A DNA stretch of 64,000 bases from Gorsachius magnificus (GCA_034008185.1 CM067086.1:35175007-35239006), one strand, 5' to 3'. Positions 35,919 through 49,321 are shown, numbered from the stretch's first letter. Notes: a model not told the origin generated them from the sequence alone. A program made the numbers and translations.

Positions 35919-38769
35919 TCTATGTTCACTATGCACAAGGCATCAGACTTCAAGATGAGACAGAACTTTCTCTCCTTGGTTATACACAGACAGCTGACTG
36001 AAAATAACTGAAATCCACAAAAATATGTATCATTAGGTTTTGGATCAAATTATTTCTGAAGCAGTCAGATCAGTGGTCTAGCTACTGACATGTCACTGTG
36101 ATTTATAGTGAACACTGCTGTTTTGAAAAAAGTAGACAACATTCACAAACAACCTTCCCCTTCCATGTACACTCCACAAATGACCATGCAAATCTGTAAA
36201 AGTCAGTTATCTTAAAACATTCTTCTGGAATCTTCTTCCTAAATCTTTGAATGTACAGTGGTTACTTTATTTTTCATGTACAAGAGTGCAGAACTCCTTA
36301 CAAAACCCTCGTACATTTCTTATTATAAACCCTATAACCTCTAGTGTGTTTAATTCTTTCTGAACGTGAGACTTTTACTTCAATATGATTCTTTAGAAAG
36401 GAATTTGTCACCTTTCACCTTCAAAATTTATCTTATGCTATGAAACAGAATGAAAGACACTCCTATGTAACTTACAGATTGTCTGTCACAGCACTGTTTC
36501 TAAAGGTCACAATTATTTCAGCATCATTTCACGTAAGAATATTTCCATACTTTTCATACTTTGTTTCCCACGTCCTGAACTTCAAAGGTGGCAATGGTGC
36601 TGTTCCTGCAAACTGTGAGACTACAGTCTGACTCATCACCTTAGCATTCCTTTGTCCTTACCCTGTTTTTCTCTGCTTGTTCAGGAGGAAAACATGAGGA
36701 ATCATTCTGAAGTGATGACATCCTAAATCAGAGGATCAATTGCATTCACACTTGACAAAACCTTGCTTAAGGGAAGAGGTAGGAAGGAAAGGCAGACTGT
36801 TAAAATGAGACTGGAGTAGATTTAATCATTGCATAAGAGGGTTTCTCTACACTGACAAGATTCCTTAAGAGTTAAACTGGATATGGTTACCATGGAGCTA
36901 AGACTCCCACAGAAAAAAAAAATTACAGCATTTTGAAGCATTTGTTGGAAGCACACAGGCAGCCAAATAAATGACACTGCACCACTTTCAGGCTTTATTA
37001 GGTCACTTAAATTCTACCTGCAAGTGGAAGCTCAAGGGAGGGATTTTTACAGGCTTTTACCAACTATTTCAGCCATAGCCTTTCTAATTTAGAAATCTTT
37101 GCCTGAGAACTGCAGATAAGTTTCCTGTGCAATGCAAGACTTCACCATATTAATATGATTACTTATCATCAACAATGGTTCCAAGTAAACTGAGGGGCAT
37201 GGTTTAACTGTGAATGTAAAAAAACCAAACCAAACCAAAACAAAACACAAAACAACAAAAAACCCCAATAACCAAAAAAAAGACAAAAGAATGCTGTCTT
37301 CCATCTTTCCCCTTCTTTGATGGGAACTGCATTTCTACTCTTGAATTTGATAATATAAATGTTGTCCCATGCCTGAAAGAATTACAGCTATAAAAATTAC
37401 CTCTCAGTAACTGGGCAAGACACTGTCTTTTGTGAAACCTTTGTCTTTTGCTTCAGTCCTAATTAATGCATACTCCAAGAAAAGAGGATTTGCCAGCTCT
37501 AAAGCCATAGTCAAGTTTTCTGGGAAATTTTTAGCATAAACTATTCCATAATCTGCAGAAGTAAATTATCATGCACTTGCTCATGGAGAAGGGTAGTACA
37601 GTCATTAGCTCTATTTCTGCCCACACGGCCCCAGATGGCCTGTTCTAGCTTGGATACAAGTTTTCACCATGTGCATCATGAGCACAAGTCATTTAACCTT
37701 AGGGCTACCCTTGATCTCCACCACAAATGAGCAAAAATATTTCACTATCTCACATAGCAAGGATAAGCATATTAAAACACTGATATCCCTGCAAGTCAGA
37801 GACTTGCTTACATTTTCTTTTAACACCATATTCTTCATATACACTTAGTGTTCAGGAATGCCTTTCCTGTTACTTGATGACAGTTCTCTCAGTGTCAGAA
37901 ATCCAGCTAAGAATGTAAACCTGATTTGGAGAGTTTTGGCCTATAGAGAAGCTACAGTGCTATTCCCAAATTCTTCCTTCTGACAGGGCACTAAAGACTT
38001 TTTTTGCCAGCTGATTCTGTCTCAGAGGGTACATTTCCAGAAAAGTCCTGTACCTTGTACAATATTAAGCTGGGTGAGTAAGTACTGCTAGAAGAACTAG
38101 GTCAGTGACTGGTAACACGTAATCTGTTAACAGACTGCTCCATCCAAGTTAATTCACCTTTGCCTCTCATGTTATTTATCTCTTATCTATTACTATCACA
38201 ACTAAAAGGAAACAGTAAAATGCTATATTGAAAATGTGATATTTTGTTATTATTTATATTTCATACTGAAATATACGTCAGAGTTATGAAGTAGCTCAGC
38301 AGTTCCAGGTAATAATTTACCAAAGCCAGTGCTGTCATTTTTCTCTTAAGTAAAAACCCTTACACCTCCAGGGTCAGGAACCAGGATTGTTCCTATAAAG
38401 AATTAGAAAAATAACAAAGATGAAACATACACTTTCTCAAACCAAGGAGAAATTTCAAACATTTTAAACTTTCTACCTGTTGTAACAGGTTCTTGTGAGA
38501 AGTCTTGAACGGGGTGCACTGAAGACAGCCAGAGACAGCAGAGCTTACCTCACCTCGAAGTATTTCAGAATCTGAATGTCTGCAGAAATTCTATCCACAT
38601 GTTCAAAAAAAATTAGTTCATAACTAATAGTGAAAAATGGCTATATATCTCAAGAACGTCATTTGAGACATTTCTCAACAGAATTATGAAAGTGGTTGTC
38701 CTAAAATGGATTCCTATCAAACAGCCTAAGAAACATCAGAGACATTCATCCATAGACTTCACCTTCTGA

Positions 38770-39957
38770 CAAGCTGACCTGCTTAGTGGATGAAGGAAAG
38801 GGTGCAGATGTTGTCTACCTAGATTTTAGTAAAGCCTTTGACACTGTTTCCCACAGTATTCTCCTGGAGAAACTGGCTGCTCATGGGTTGGACAGGCATA
38901 CCCTTCGCTGGGTAAAAATCTGGCTGAATGGCCAGGCCCAAAGAGTTGTGGTGAATGGATTTGAATTCAGTTAGTGGTCAGGCACAAGTGGTGTCCCGCA
39001 GGGCTCAGTACTGGGGCCAGTTCTGTTTAATATCTTTATGAATGACCTGGATGAGGGGATCGAGTAGATTAGCAGATGGCACCAAACTGGGCAGGAATGC
39101 TGACCTGCTGGAGGGTAGGAAGGCTCTGCAGAGTGATCTGGACAGGCTGGATTGATGGGCCTGAGGCCAATTGTATGAGGTTCAACAAAGCCAAGTGCCG
39201 GGTCCTGCGCTTGGGTCACAACAACCCCATGCAACACTACAGGCTTGGGGATAAGTGGCTGGAAAGCTGCTTGGCAGAGAGGGATCTGGGGGTACTGGCT
39301 GACAGCTGCCTGAATATGAGCCAGCAGTGTGCCCAGGTGGCCAAGAAGGCCAATGGCATCCTGGCTTCTATCAGGAATAATGTGACCAGCAGGAGCAGGG
39401 AAGTGGTGGTCCCCCTGTACCAGGCATTGGTGAGGCACTTCGAATACTGTGTTCAGTTTTGGGCCCCTCACTACAAGAAAGACATTAAGGTGCTGGAGCA
39501 TGTCCAAAGAAGGGCAACGAAGCTGGTGAAGGGTCTAGAGCACAAGTCTTCTGAGGAGCGGCTGGGGGAACTGGGGTTGGTTAGTCTGGAGAAAAAGAGG
39601 CTCAGGAGAGACTTAATTTTTGCTCTCTACAACTACCTGAAAGGAGGCTATAGCAAGGTGGATGTTGGTCTCTTTTCCCAAGTAACAAGTGATAGGATGA
39701 GAGGAGACGGCCTCACATTGTGCCAGGGGAGGTTTAAATTGGACATTAGGAAAAAATTCTTCACCGAAAGGGTTGGGTCAATCACTAGAATGGGCTGCCC
39801 AGGGAAGTCACCATTCCTGAAGGTACTTAAAAGATGTGCTTAGGGATATGTATGGTGCTTAGGGCCATGGTTTAGTGGTGGACTTGGCAATGTCAGGTTT
39901 ACGGTTGGACTCAATGATTTTAATGGTCTTTTCCAACCTAAACAATTCTATGATTCT
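38770..39957 (+). mobile_element. CR1 LINE, longest copy (RT domain to 3' end)
   Basis: Plus-strand CR1 of about 1.19 kb that starts inside the reverse-transcriptase domain and runs to the 3' terminus (CAATTCTATGATTCTT, ending about 39957). It carries RT motifs A and B, the connection region and the full ORF2 C-terminus, then a 3' UTR (AATGATTTTAATGGTCTTTTCCAACCTAAA). It is antisense to RYR3 and of the same subfamily as the minus-strand copy at 25.7 kb. Confidence 0.96.
38786..39843 (+). pseudogene. CR1 ORF2 reverse transcriptase remnant (disrupted)
   Basis: The first segment reads VVYLDFSKAFDTVSHSILLEKL (RT motif A with the first catalytic Asp, 38810-38875), then meets an in-frame TAG at 38972-38974. 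Past the stop, [15 protein letters not shown] (motif B) is still in frame. A deletion near 39060-39070 then shifts the frame and removes the lead-in to motif C; the remaining residues read LADGT, so the second Asp of the catalytic pair is Gly. From about 39165 the C-terminal region is open to 39843 ([20 protein letters not shown], later [15 protein letters not shown]). The enzyme is dead by three independent lesions. Confidence 0.9.
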
Positions 39958-40674
39958 TCCTGGAATTACTTCTTTCTGAATTAACGTTACATTTCCTTCA
40001 AAACTAAAATGCGATACTGAACAGAAATATAACCATCAAAAAAAGAATACCCTTAAGAATACCAAAAGCAGTATGAAGCTCCTCTTTAATCTATGCCAAT
40101 AGATAGATTAGTGACTACTTGAGAACCTGACATTTCACTACTTTCTCTAAAATATTACAGATAGTGACTGCACTGACATAAGACCACACATCTAACTCAG
40201 CACAAACCTGGGAAATATGTTGCCCTGTACCTACCAGAACCTTGCCAGAAAATACCTTAGCATGACTTGGGGTACCGAACAAGCCAGGGACTGTCCCCTA
40301 TAGGTAGTACAGGTAAAGTCACCCAGGGGAATTAGTTTAGCTGTATGCATGTAAGCTGCGCGCTTCCACTTTGCCTCAAGGCTGGAGAATTGACTGTGGC
40401 TATTTAATTTATTAGCATAGTCAGAGACTTTGTAGCCTTCAGAAAAGGATTAAAAGTGTAACTTGTCTCCTTTTAGGTTGGTCTCTATGTTTACTTTATA
40501 TTCATTAAAATATGTCAGTATGGCCTTGCTATGAAAGGTGAGCAAGTCCTGGCCAGGGAATTAGGGAAATATTATGTCACTGTCCAAGACGTGGTTGTCA
40601 CCTATGTTTAAAGGAGACTCAGCCAGCAGAAGTATAAACAAGGGATAACAAAATTGTGAGGAAACCAAAGATCC
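39958..40674. other. Intron 1 stretch, nothing recognised
   Basis: Between the long CR1 and an ancient LINE tail. The 40240-40400 part is a little richer in GC (GCGCGC word at about 40358) but matches nothing I recognise. Confidence 0.45.
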
Positions 40675-40975
40675 AGTCACATGAAAGTAAGCTAAACAAA
40701 CTCAGGTTACTTATTCCAGAAAAGTCAAGCTGGAGAGGGAATAGAATTCTTCTTTATAAATATATTGATAGGTGACACTGTTGGCACACATGAAAAAATC
40801 TAGAAACACATAAAAACATTTAAGCTGAATAACTGAAGGAGGATTACTGGAACAGTGGATTGGTACCTTGAGAAATGCAGCAGGGGAAAAGATATAATTA
40901 GCTTCAAAATTGAATTTCAGTTCAAAATGGATTCAATGACTCAAAAAGTTCTCTCCAGTTCTATGTTCCTAGGAT
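40675..40975 (+). mobile_element. Ancient L3/CR1-like LINE tail
   Basis: A strongly diverged plus-strand LINE end: TAAGCTAAACAAACTCAGGTTACTTATTCCAGAAAAG (about 40688), then TTCTTTATAAATATATTGATAGGTG (about 40750), GGAACAGTGGATTGG, and finally ATGACTCAAAAAGTTCTCTCCAGTTCTATGTTCCTAGGA (about 40937-40975). This order follows the ORF2 end and 3' UTR of old amniote CR1/L3 elements. No open frame. Confidence 0.55.
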
Positions 40976-42869
40976 ACGTAAATAAATATTTCCACATGAA
41001 ATGAAAGCAAACGGCAGATTAATCTAAGCAAAGATACTTCAGATGGATGCTGTGTGATAAAAATAAGGCAGAGACAGCAAACAAAGACTGGAGAGTGTCA
41101 GTGACATTACAAGTCTGAAAAAGAACCTATGAAGATGAACTTTGAGGATTAATGACAGAAGAATTTCAGTGTTCTCAGCAAAGTATCTTTATCTGTCTGT
41201 TGCCCTCCTTCTGTACTCATGAAGATGGGGCCTTGCTCATTTTTGAATGTAGATTCCACTTTAAGTTTTTCTTTTCTACAAAAAACACCTACTTGTGTGT
41301 AATTTTCCATCAAGAGCAAGCAAACTCCCCTTAAGACTCCCAATTTTGGCAAGCAACACATGTCAAAATGAATAAAAAGCCTGCCATTTCTTATAATTTC
41401 TTGATATTTTTATGACCTCAAGAAACAAGAGACAGGGAGACAGTTGTTCTCACCCTGGATTTTACAGCCTCAGGTAGCGCTAAAAGGGGAAATATGTACG
41501 AACTGATGTCTCAGCCTCTCTCTCTTTCCAATGTCTCCTTCTGAATATTTGCTATTAATGCATACTCACAGTGACTAAATGTAAAGATTTTTTGTCTCCC
41601 TAGTCAAGTCTACCCCCATACTTCCGTTTTTTTCATCACTAGCCTTCTCGTCATACCAAGAAAATCCATCTCTGTGGGATAATTGCACCTTAGCCTTTTC
41701 CCTTTTTCTTATGACATTCAATAATTCTCTTTTACAACACACCCCTCCTTTAGCTGCCATCCCTTCAGTCAAGCAAATTCCTGTTTCTGATAAATCTGTG
41801 GTACTAATCACAAATGCCCACCTACAAAATATGCAAGTTTGGGGTTGTTTTTTTGTTTTGATTGTTTTGTTGTGTGTGTGTCATCTACCATCTCCCACAG
41901 ATGGAAATTCCCTGCAGATGTAACCACTACCTCTTTTCCCTCTTTTCTGGTGTGGGTTTTTTTTTTTTTTCTTTATTTTATTTAACACCTTCATTTTGCA
42001 GTGTAACAACATTCCAGTTGTGTTGTGATTTACTCCTTTTCATACTGACCAAGGTGTCATTTTACTTGTGCACTCATCTGCAGCCTGCCCAACCACAGAT
42101 CAAGTAAGCTCTTTGGGATCAGAGAATGTACTGTTTTCTTGTGTTTGTACAGCACATAGTAGACCCTAGCCCTTGTCTGGATGCAACAGTATTACCAATT
42201 TTTAAATCAAACCCACTCAAATATTAAAAAAAAAAAGTTGCTTGCCAAGACAGTCTATATATTTGTATTCAATCACAAGTACTAGACATTATTTTGCTTG
42301 CTTACTTTAAGGCCACAGCTTGAAGCAGAACAGCTGCAAACATTAACAGAGACCTTTAGGGCCTACTAATTAGGCTAATACCCAGGTTTTAATCATGGTT
42401 CACTTGAGATGGTTTAAGATCATTGTCTCAAGTTTGGCCATCATTAGATCACTGGACTGAAATGACTACTGCCCTGTGTATTATAAGCAGCGGCTGTTCT
42501 ACTGGTTTAATGTTGAAACATTGTTTCACATGCAAATCTTTATATAAACATAGAAATTAAATTTCTGATTAGTTTTTGTTGTTCAAGAGATGCATTAGAT
42601 CTCCCTTCTTGAATCTGCAAGTTTTCACATTTAGCACATTTGCCTGCCAAGTAGTTGCTATTTAACAACAGCACACTTTCATCACATGTAACTAGCAAGG
42701 AATGACCTTAACACGTAGCTGGAACATTTTATCAAATAACTGCAAATAACTGAAGCCAAGGCCTGCAGCCAGTCATCCAAGCACAGCTAGTAGTCACAAA
42801 GCCCTTGAAACTATCCATGTAGTAGACAGAAAGTAACCACAGTGAATGGCAATTGCTATACATACATAA
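40976..42869. other. Intron 1 stretch, nothing recognised
   Basis: AT-rich sequence. Overlapping frames near 41149-42107 on both strands have no domain or splice support. T-runs lie at about 41847 and 41958-41970. Confidence 0.5.
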
Positions 42870-43700
42870 TATTGTAACAGGAGAAGAAATACTTGGGAAG
42901 AAGCAGGTGTTGTCATTGCTTCAGAGCACTATTTTAGGACAGCAGCACATTGCCCAACATTGTCAAAGGCAACATTTCTGCAAAGACCGTAACTCTTCGT
43001 CTTGTGTATCCCCTGCCCCCCCAAATGCTTACGTGATCAATGCACAGTTATCCTACAACCAAAACGCTAACCTTGCACCTGATCAGTGTGAAAAAGTACA
43101 GAACCTACATCCATTTAAAGAAACCACACAAAGGTCATGCATACCAAGAACCCTGATTACATAAATCTCTGCTTGAACAAAAGGAGATATAGAAGGTACC
43201 CTTGAAACACCACCTCAACCACCAAAGAAAACAGCATCTGGACAGTGAGGTGATCTCATGGGGGCTAAGGTGGCACTGCCAAAAGCTCACTACTTTTGCC
43301 ATGTTTATACAATATACTGACTTTTCAGTAAGTAACAACTGTGTCTTTGCCTCTGTCCCCCGCAGCTGCACTGGAGAGGAATAGCTCAGTGACTTCTACT
43401 GTAACAACTGCAAGATCCAGTTTAGTGTGAAAACACCTGGCTCAAGAAATGATGGCGAGAAAAAACTGAGTACACAGCAGCTGGTGTCTGAATCCGGCAT
43501 TCTGAGATAGCCAAGTTACACAGCTAGCTGACAGGGTGTTTCCCTACAGCAATGGGTGCTGGGGATTTAAGGATGCACAGAAATAAAGTGCTTGGATATT
43601 GTTAACTGATGTTGCCTGGAAGTAGCCTGAGGTCAGGATAATCTTCCATCAGCTCTTACTGACTTCTGTTATTACTGCCGCTGTCTGGTTTTTTAGATAA
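42870..43700 (+). other. Possible LTR-like or other retroelement block
   Basis: A block with somewhat higher GC. It opens TGTAACAGGAGAAG (42872) and contains a strong splice-acceptor-like pyrimidine tract ending CCCCCGCAG (about 43366). It has a polyadenylation signal AATAAA within GAAATAAAGTGCTTGG (about 43580), where the U3-R part of an LTR would end. I could not fix both ends, a target duplication or a family, so this is a candidate only. A 103-codon plus-strand frame (42853-43164) has no recognisable domain. Confidence 0.25.
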
Positions 43701-46642
43701 ACAAAGAAAAGAAACAGATGTGAAAGATAAAAGTACTAAATGGATTAGGACAAAGTTAGATTGCATTAACACGTGACAGAGCTATGCAATTATGTGTTTA
43801 ATTTTCTAAACAGCACTAGAAACATTCTGTGATGTCACAGATTACCTATAACTATCATGACTATCATCTTTTGGCCATCACTTTTTTTCCTTGAAGATTT
43901 TGCCCCCTGCTTTCTATGTTGTGGTGAACACATTTCACCCTTTAGAATGTTGTGATTTATGATTCTAAATGGTCTTCGTATTGGCAAGGATAGGAAAGGT
44001 CACATTACCACTCTAATTGGCAAGTTAAGCCTTATATACAGGCCCTTATTTAGTCAATGATGTTATTTAAGCCTAAGGTCAACCTTGAGAGAAGCTGACT
44101 TGGGAAGATCCCTGGCAAATAAAAATGGGCAAGTCTTTCTGGGAAAAGCAAACTTCTGTCATGAAATGAAAGTTATGTGCTCAGAAAGAATCTAGAATCT
44201 TCCATACCATCAGGCTTCCTGAATGTCAAATTAATCACAGAGAGACTGTACTGCCTGATTCGTTTCTTTCAAAGTTGGTGTTTTTTCAATAACAAGGCAC
44301 CAGTGGATACAACTTTACAGCTTATTGCTTGTGCAGCAGTATGACAAGAAATAGGAACTATACTCTGGTTAGCAGTAAAAGGTCATTCATGACAGCTTCT
44401 GTAAACTTATCTGCAGCTAGGCTAGCTAGGGCATTCACAATGAGTCATCAAACTGTGGCATTTCGAGGCAAAAATGAGCAAAAGCCTGAGTAAGAAAAAC
44501 ATTTTCTCTTCTGATAAAATTTTCTTCCTTAATAAAGTAAATTATTTAAAATTATCAATATATTTTCATAAATGGAAAGTTTAAATGCACACAATAACCT
44601 ACTTTCTTCCTCCTTGAGGAAACTCATGATTGTGTAACAACTTAGCAGTTAGAATGTATTCTATACTGGAAGAACGATATGGCTGTTTAAACCATGTTTA
44701 TAACAAATGATATAACATACCAAATTCTTCTTTTAGACCTCACCATTTGTTTATGTCTAGCTGGTTTAGTGGCTGCTATATGCTGCTCTTAACCTTCACA
44801 ATCATACGAGCATACAATACAGCATAGTTAATTTTATGCATAAAGAACATAGGGTACAAAACGCGTAACTGAAACAGTTCTGAAACTCAGGCTGACTTGC
44901 GTAAGTAAAGCAAAGCAGTGCTTCATCAAGCCGAGTTTGATGTACTAAACTCATACTATTTAACACATTAAACTGGAGCATGTTCACATCACTGGTGAAG
45001 AATATAATCCCATATCCTACACCCTTCTCCAGTCACGCCATGATATTCACTTTTGTGAAACAAACTTTGGCCACTAAGTTTGTCTTTTCAGTGCTGCATA
45101 AAACTGCTGCTTCAAAACTGTAAGGGTAGAAAAATGTCCTATAGTAGGTTGCTGAATTTTTCCTCTCTTGTAAAACATAAATTTAGATTAACACACTTCT
45201 ATTATTGAAGTTTTTTTTGGTAAGTGCTATAATAGTTGATTTCATTATGCACGTAACAAAGCAACCATTTTTTCCCATCTTTATAAAAATCAAAATATTA
45301 AAAATAAAGTTTTAAACACTACACGAAATAGATCAACATCATTATTACACAAAAAAATACATCAATAAGTTTATTAAGATAAAGAAAAACATGTTATGGG
45401 TTTGATTAGACACCAATTCAAAGATAATCCTATATTCTACATTCTTATTACCTGGTACAATATGAGATGCAATGTCACTTAATTAAGTGTATAAGATCCA
45501 AAATTTTACTTTATTCTCATTTTATGGAAGCAATTTTTTAAAGTTTATGGGTATCAAGCAAAACCACAATACACGCAATAAACAGAACATGAATAAAACC
45601 AAACACCTAAAGCAAACATGAAGAATCAGCATTCCCAGTGTCTGATGAAGGAGATTTAAATTGACTGATAGAATTTCTTTAAAGGGTTGTAACAGCAGAA
45701 GGTTCACTAGAACTGCTGGATTTCAGTTTAACGAGACTTAATCGGAACTTTTATAATAATCATCAATGATCACTGCTTCCAGTGATAATACCTATCCATT
45801 AGAATCAAGGTTTTGTTTAAGTGTTAGTATTGAGGCACTACTCAGTATTCAAGTACACAACTACTTTACCCACAACTACTTTACCCAGGACAGCTACATT
45901 AAAGACAGGCCAATTTAATATTACCTAAGACAGTCACCTAAGATCCAGTACAGTAAGTAGAAAAAACTCTTGACATTTTTGAAAGCTTTGAGCTCAAAAT
46001 TTTTGTTACACTGTGTTAAAAGAAAAAAATAAAAAAAAGCATTTAACATCCCAGTTGAAACAGCTGGGTGATTCAGCCATCAAAAGTGCTAGTCACCATC
46101 AGCCACTGCCTGTAACTTCACCTATACCAGATTACCTACAACTATTTCCAGGCATGGTAAAAGTAACTAAACTGAATGAAGGCAACAAAGGCTGAATTCT
46201 ACATTATTCAGGCAAGACTATTTCCAAGAGATCTGCAAAACATTACTAAGAAAACAAGTAAGGAATCTTAAATTCAGTCTACAAGCAACTCACAACTCAC
46301 AGAAAAGGGTTAGGGTCTGCAAATTAGAAAGTTAGTATTGTTCTATGCATTTTAAAAACCTCACTCCTTATTAATTCTAATGTATGTAAATAGCATATAA
46401 AATAAACGAAAAAATGCGAAGTTTTAAATGAAGGTTTGGCACACGGAATTAATACAATCACTATTTACTTCCCACAGATAGTTTCTGATCAAGAAATCAA
46501 ATCTTATTAATTCCTATTAGCACTTTTTCCTGTGATGGTCAAGAGGTATGCAGCAAAGAATCCTGTGAGTCTGTTCAAAGAGTCCTGTGAATGTTCTTCA
46601 CAAAACTTACCCGTTAACAACAAATGCAGGCATGACATACTC
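43701..46642. other. Intron 1 stretch with a 2 x 15-bp tandem repeat
   Basis: AT-rich. CACAACTACTTTACC is duplicated in tandem at 45856-45870 and 45871-45885. Nothing else recognised. Confidence 0.55.
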
Positions 46643-46726
46643 TGCTGGTTGGGGCTGGGATTGAGTTAATTTTCTTCCTAGTAGCTGGTATAGTGCTATG
46701 TTTTGTTTTGTGGTTAAACCACCACA
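46643..46726 (+). mobile_element. Collapsed LTR: both ends of the element with the middle missing
   Basis: The first 70 bases (TGCTGGTTGGGGCTGGGA, then GAGTTAATTTTCTTCCTAGTAGC and TATAGTGCTATGTTTTG) align with the start of the full LTR at 62644. The last bases, TGGTTAAACCACCACA, align with that LTR's 3' end (about 63229-63241). Roughly 500 bp between them are absent. Noncoding relic of an endogenous retrovirus of ERVL-like type. No clean target-site duplication is visible. Confidence 0.75.
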
Positions 46727-49237
46727 CATGCACAAACAGATTGAGGTCTTCCAAATTATAAGGTCCACCTTTCCCAGCTTTGGCTACAGAGGAACACAGT
46801 GCAACAGAAATGGATATGCATTTTAGAAGAAGGTTATATTAGTAGCTTGGAGTACAATACTGACAGTTTGGGAGTTTTTAATTTATTTTTTTTTAAATCA
46901 AAATGTTAACTGACTGCACTGATTGTATCAACATTTCTATACATTATCAAATAGCTTCTGAACTCTACAAACTACTCATAATAAGTATCTTTAATATGTA
47001 TCAGGTGTATAGGTCTTCTGGGCATTTTCCATATACAGAAAAGACGAGACAGTGCAGTCAATGAACTTCAGAGGGAGTCTTGGGAGATGGAAGTCATTTG
47101 GCCTTAAGCATTTTAGTGAATCATCTGAGGCATTTTAGTACATATTCTAAGCTTGATGATCCTTGTACTCCCGTTTGTACATGGTACTGCTGATGCAATT
47201 TGAAAGCATGCTAAATCTTCAGTGTTTTAAATTAGTTCTGCGTCTGCTGCTAAACAGCTGTTTCAAGTCTCCGAGTTGAAATTCTATAGTTTGTACAAGG
47301 ATTTCATTTAATTTGCAGTTCTTTTGTATTGTATTTTTATTGGAGAGAATTCAAGTTGTTGCAATTGGTCAATGGAAGTTGGTTTTCTGGTACAAGGTAT
47401 TGGAGAACCTGGTTGAGTGCTGAAGTAGCTGAAATGCTCAAGATTGACAGAGATGTTTGTTGCAGACTAAAAATAGCTCAGGCGTGTGCTGACTACTCAT
47501 CTTACTGAGGAACTAGCACTTGCTTATTTGGATAAAAGCCCAGTAGAAGGAACAAACCTGATGTTACTACTGAGTCTTTCACCTTATGTTGCTGTTGTCT
47601 CTGCCACTGCTTCTATTGACTGAAGCTGCTGCTTCTCACCATAGACGTGATATGCCAGAAGATGGAACAGGAAAAGAGAGGTTACCTGATCAACAGATTG
47701 GCCATCAGCTCCTATTTACAGCTGAACCACATCTGTTAAGACTGAGAATTGACTGACAGTGGGTGTGCAATGGCTGACAAACCCATGTATGTATGCACCA
47801 TACTGCAGGTGAAACACTACCAAAAGCAGATCTATGATGGGGAAAGTAAAAAAAAAAAATTTCCTGTAGGTTTTTATAATTCCTATGCATATCCCAATCT
47901 CAAAATACTTTAGACACACTCCGAGGATGTCATGTATTTGCCAATTGTGCTTCAGAACATTACTGTAATTTTCAGAAAACAAGTTTCCAAAAGTTACTCA
48001 AGCAAATTAAGCATTTTAGAGGAAAACGTCTTCTGCAATTAGAACAACATATATATATTCTTTTTAAGTAATGTCTGATAGATAACTTCCAGCACCAAAA
48101 CCACTATATCATACTAAATCATAGACATAAAGAATAAAAAGTTAAATTTAAAATTTGGAAATGTATTTTAATTATTTATGGAGCAAATAAACCAAAATAC
48201 TCATCAAGGCATACATTAATGCCTCATTTTTTCTTTCTGAATCTTTTAAAGTGTGTTTATGTTAGTAATTGGTTTCTTAAATCGAGATTATAATTTCACT
48301 GTCTATAGAGATCTGTGCTTACTATATATCTGCACTGTTAACATGACATTTGGGAAAATATGTTTCATGGATGGAGTCTGGAAATACATTACTTTAAGAA
48401 AGTGCCCTGTGATTGAATTCAATATATTCTAAATAACTGTGTGCCAAATTTATTTTTTTTCTCCTCCCTGCCCACAACTCTGTTTTAATTTTTGGAATCC
48501 GTATCTAATGCACCTGGCAGCATTTGGCTGTGTGGTCACAGCACTGCCATGGGAACTGAGTAAGAAGCAATATTCACAGCTGGATTTCAACATGAATCAT
48601 ACCCAGTTAGCATGGCAGGGGATTAGAAGAAAAGGAACAGAGATCAGGCGACCCACTTGCTGCATTCTACAAAAATGTGGGAACATCACTAGAAACTCAC
48701 TCTCTGTTACCTAAGATATTAATCCCTCTTCAGACACCAAAAAGCAGAGCTTGAGAAGAAGACAAATCCCCATAACACCCACCAGTGGGGCTAGGGGGAA
48801 ATAGGGAAGTACATGGTTGGAGTATTAATTTAGGATTATTGCATGCTCACAAATCCTATCAAAAAGGCCTTTAAGTCAATAACATCCTAAGGTGAGATTG
48901 AAGAGTTTTGCTTGATCGTAACAAATTTGATGCTATTTTAGCAGACCTGCATTGACACTGATAACCCAAAAAAATAAAACTGGGGAAAAAAAAAGGAAAA
49001 GAAATTGACAAGGAGTTAAATCTATCATGACTATATTAAATCTTGCCATTACTTTGTAACAATCCACTGTATTTATAATATTGTAATACATGCACTGATT
49101 TTTTTGAATTAGCTTTTTTTCTAATTTAAGCTATAGAAAGAAACGGTAGTAAAGCATGATGCTGAGTTCATGTAGTGCACTGGTGTGGACTGGGCCAATA
49201 TGAAGCAGCTTGCAAAAGCCCAACTCATTACATATAA

Positions 49238-49321
49238 TTACTCATATCCCATATATCTGTATATATGCTATATATATGTATATATCATATGACATATACA
49301 TACATATATCATACATACATG
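49238..49321. repeat. (TA)n/(CATA)n-rich simple sequence
   Basis: Alternating ATATAT, GTATAT and CATACATA words over about 85 bp, interrupted rather than a pure microsatellite. It can fold on itself because TATA runs are self-complementary. Confidence 0.8.

Larger units (their letters stand above)
27598..38769. other. Intron 1, 11 kb without recognised genes or LINEs
   Basis: AT-rich intronic DNA with homopolymers (A18 at 29315-29332, A17 at 35030-35046, A23 at 35896-35918), a 12-bp perfect hairpin (29400-29427), a 20-bp perfect palindrome (32704-32723) and an A/C low-complexity patch (37219-37275). Several overlapping plus-strand frames at 31181-31790 look like chance frames in a pyrimidine-rich patch. 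Confidence 0.55.

Noticed and set aside
37620..37730. MIR-like SINE fragment (CAAGTCATTTAACCTTAGGGC)
   Set aside because: Only one block of about 20 bases resembles the MIR core; no tRNA-like head or tail could be found.
39076..39843. 256-codon plus-strand frame as a host gene
   Set aside because: The residues are the CR1 ORF2 C-terminus preceded by an out-of-frame stretch; it is a LINE remnant.
47300..47830. Less AT-rich stretch as a possible exon or retroviral internal fragment
   Set aside because: No continuous frame, no recognisable motif, and no link to the collapsed LTR 600 bp away.
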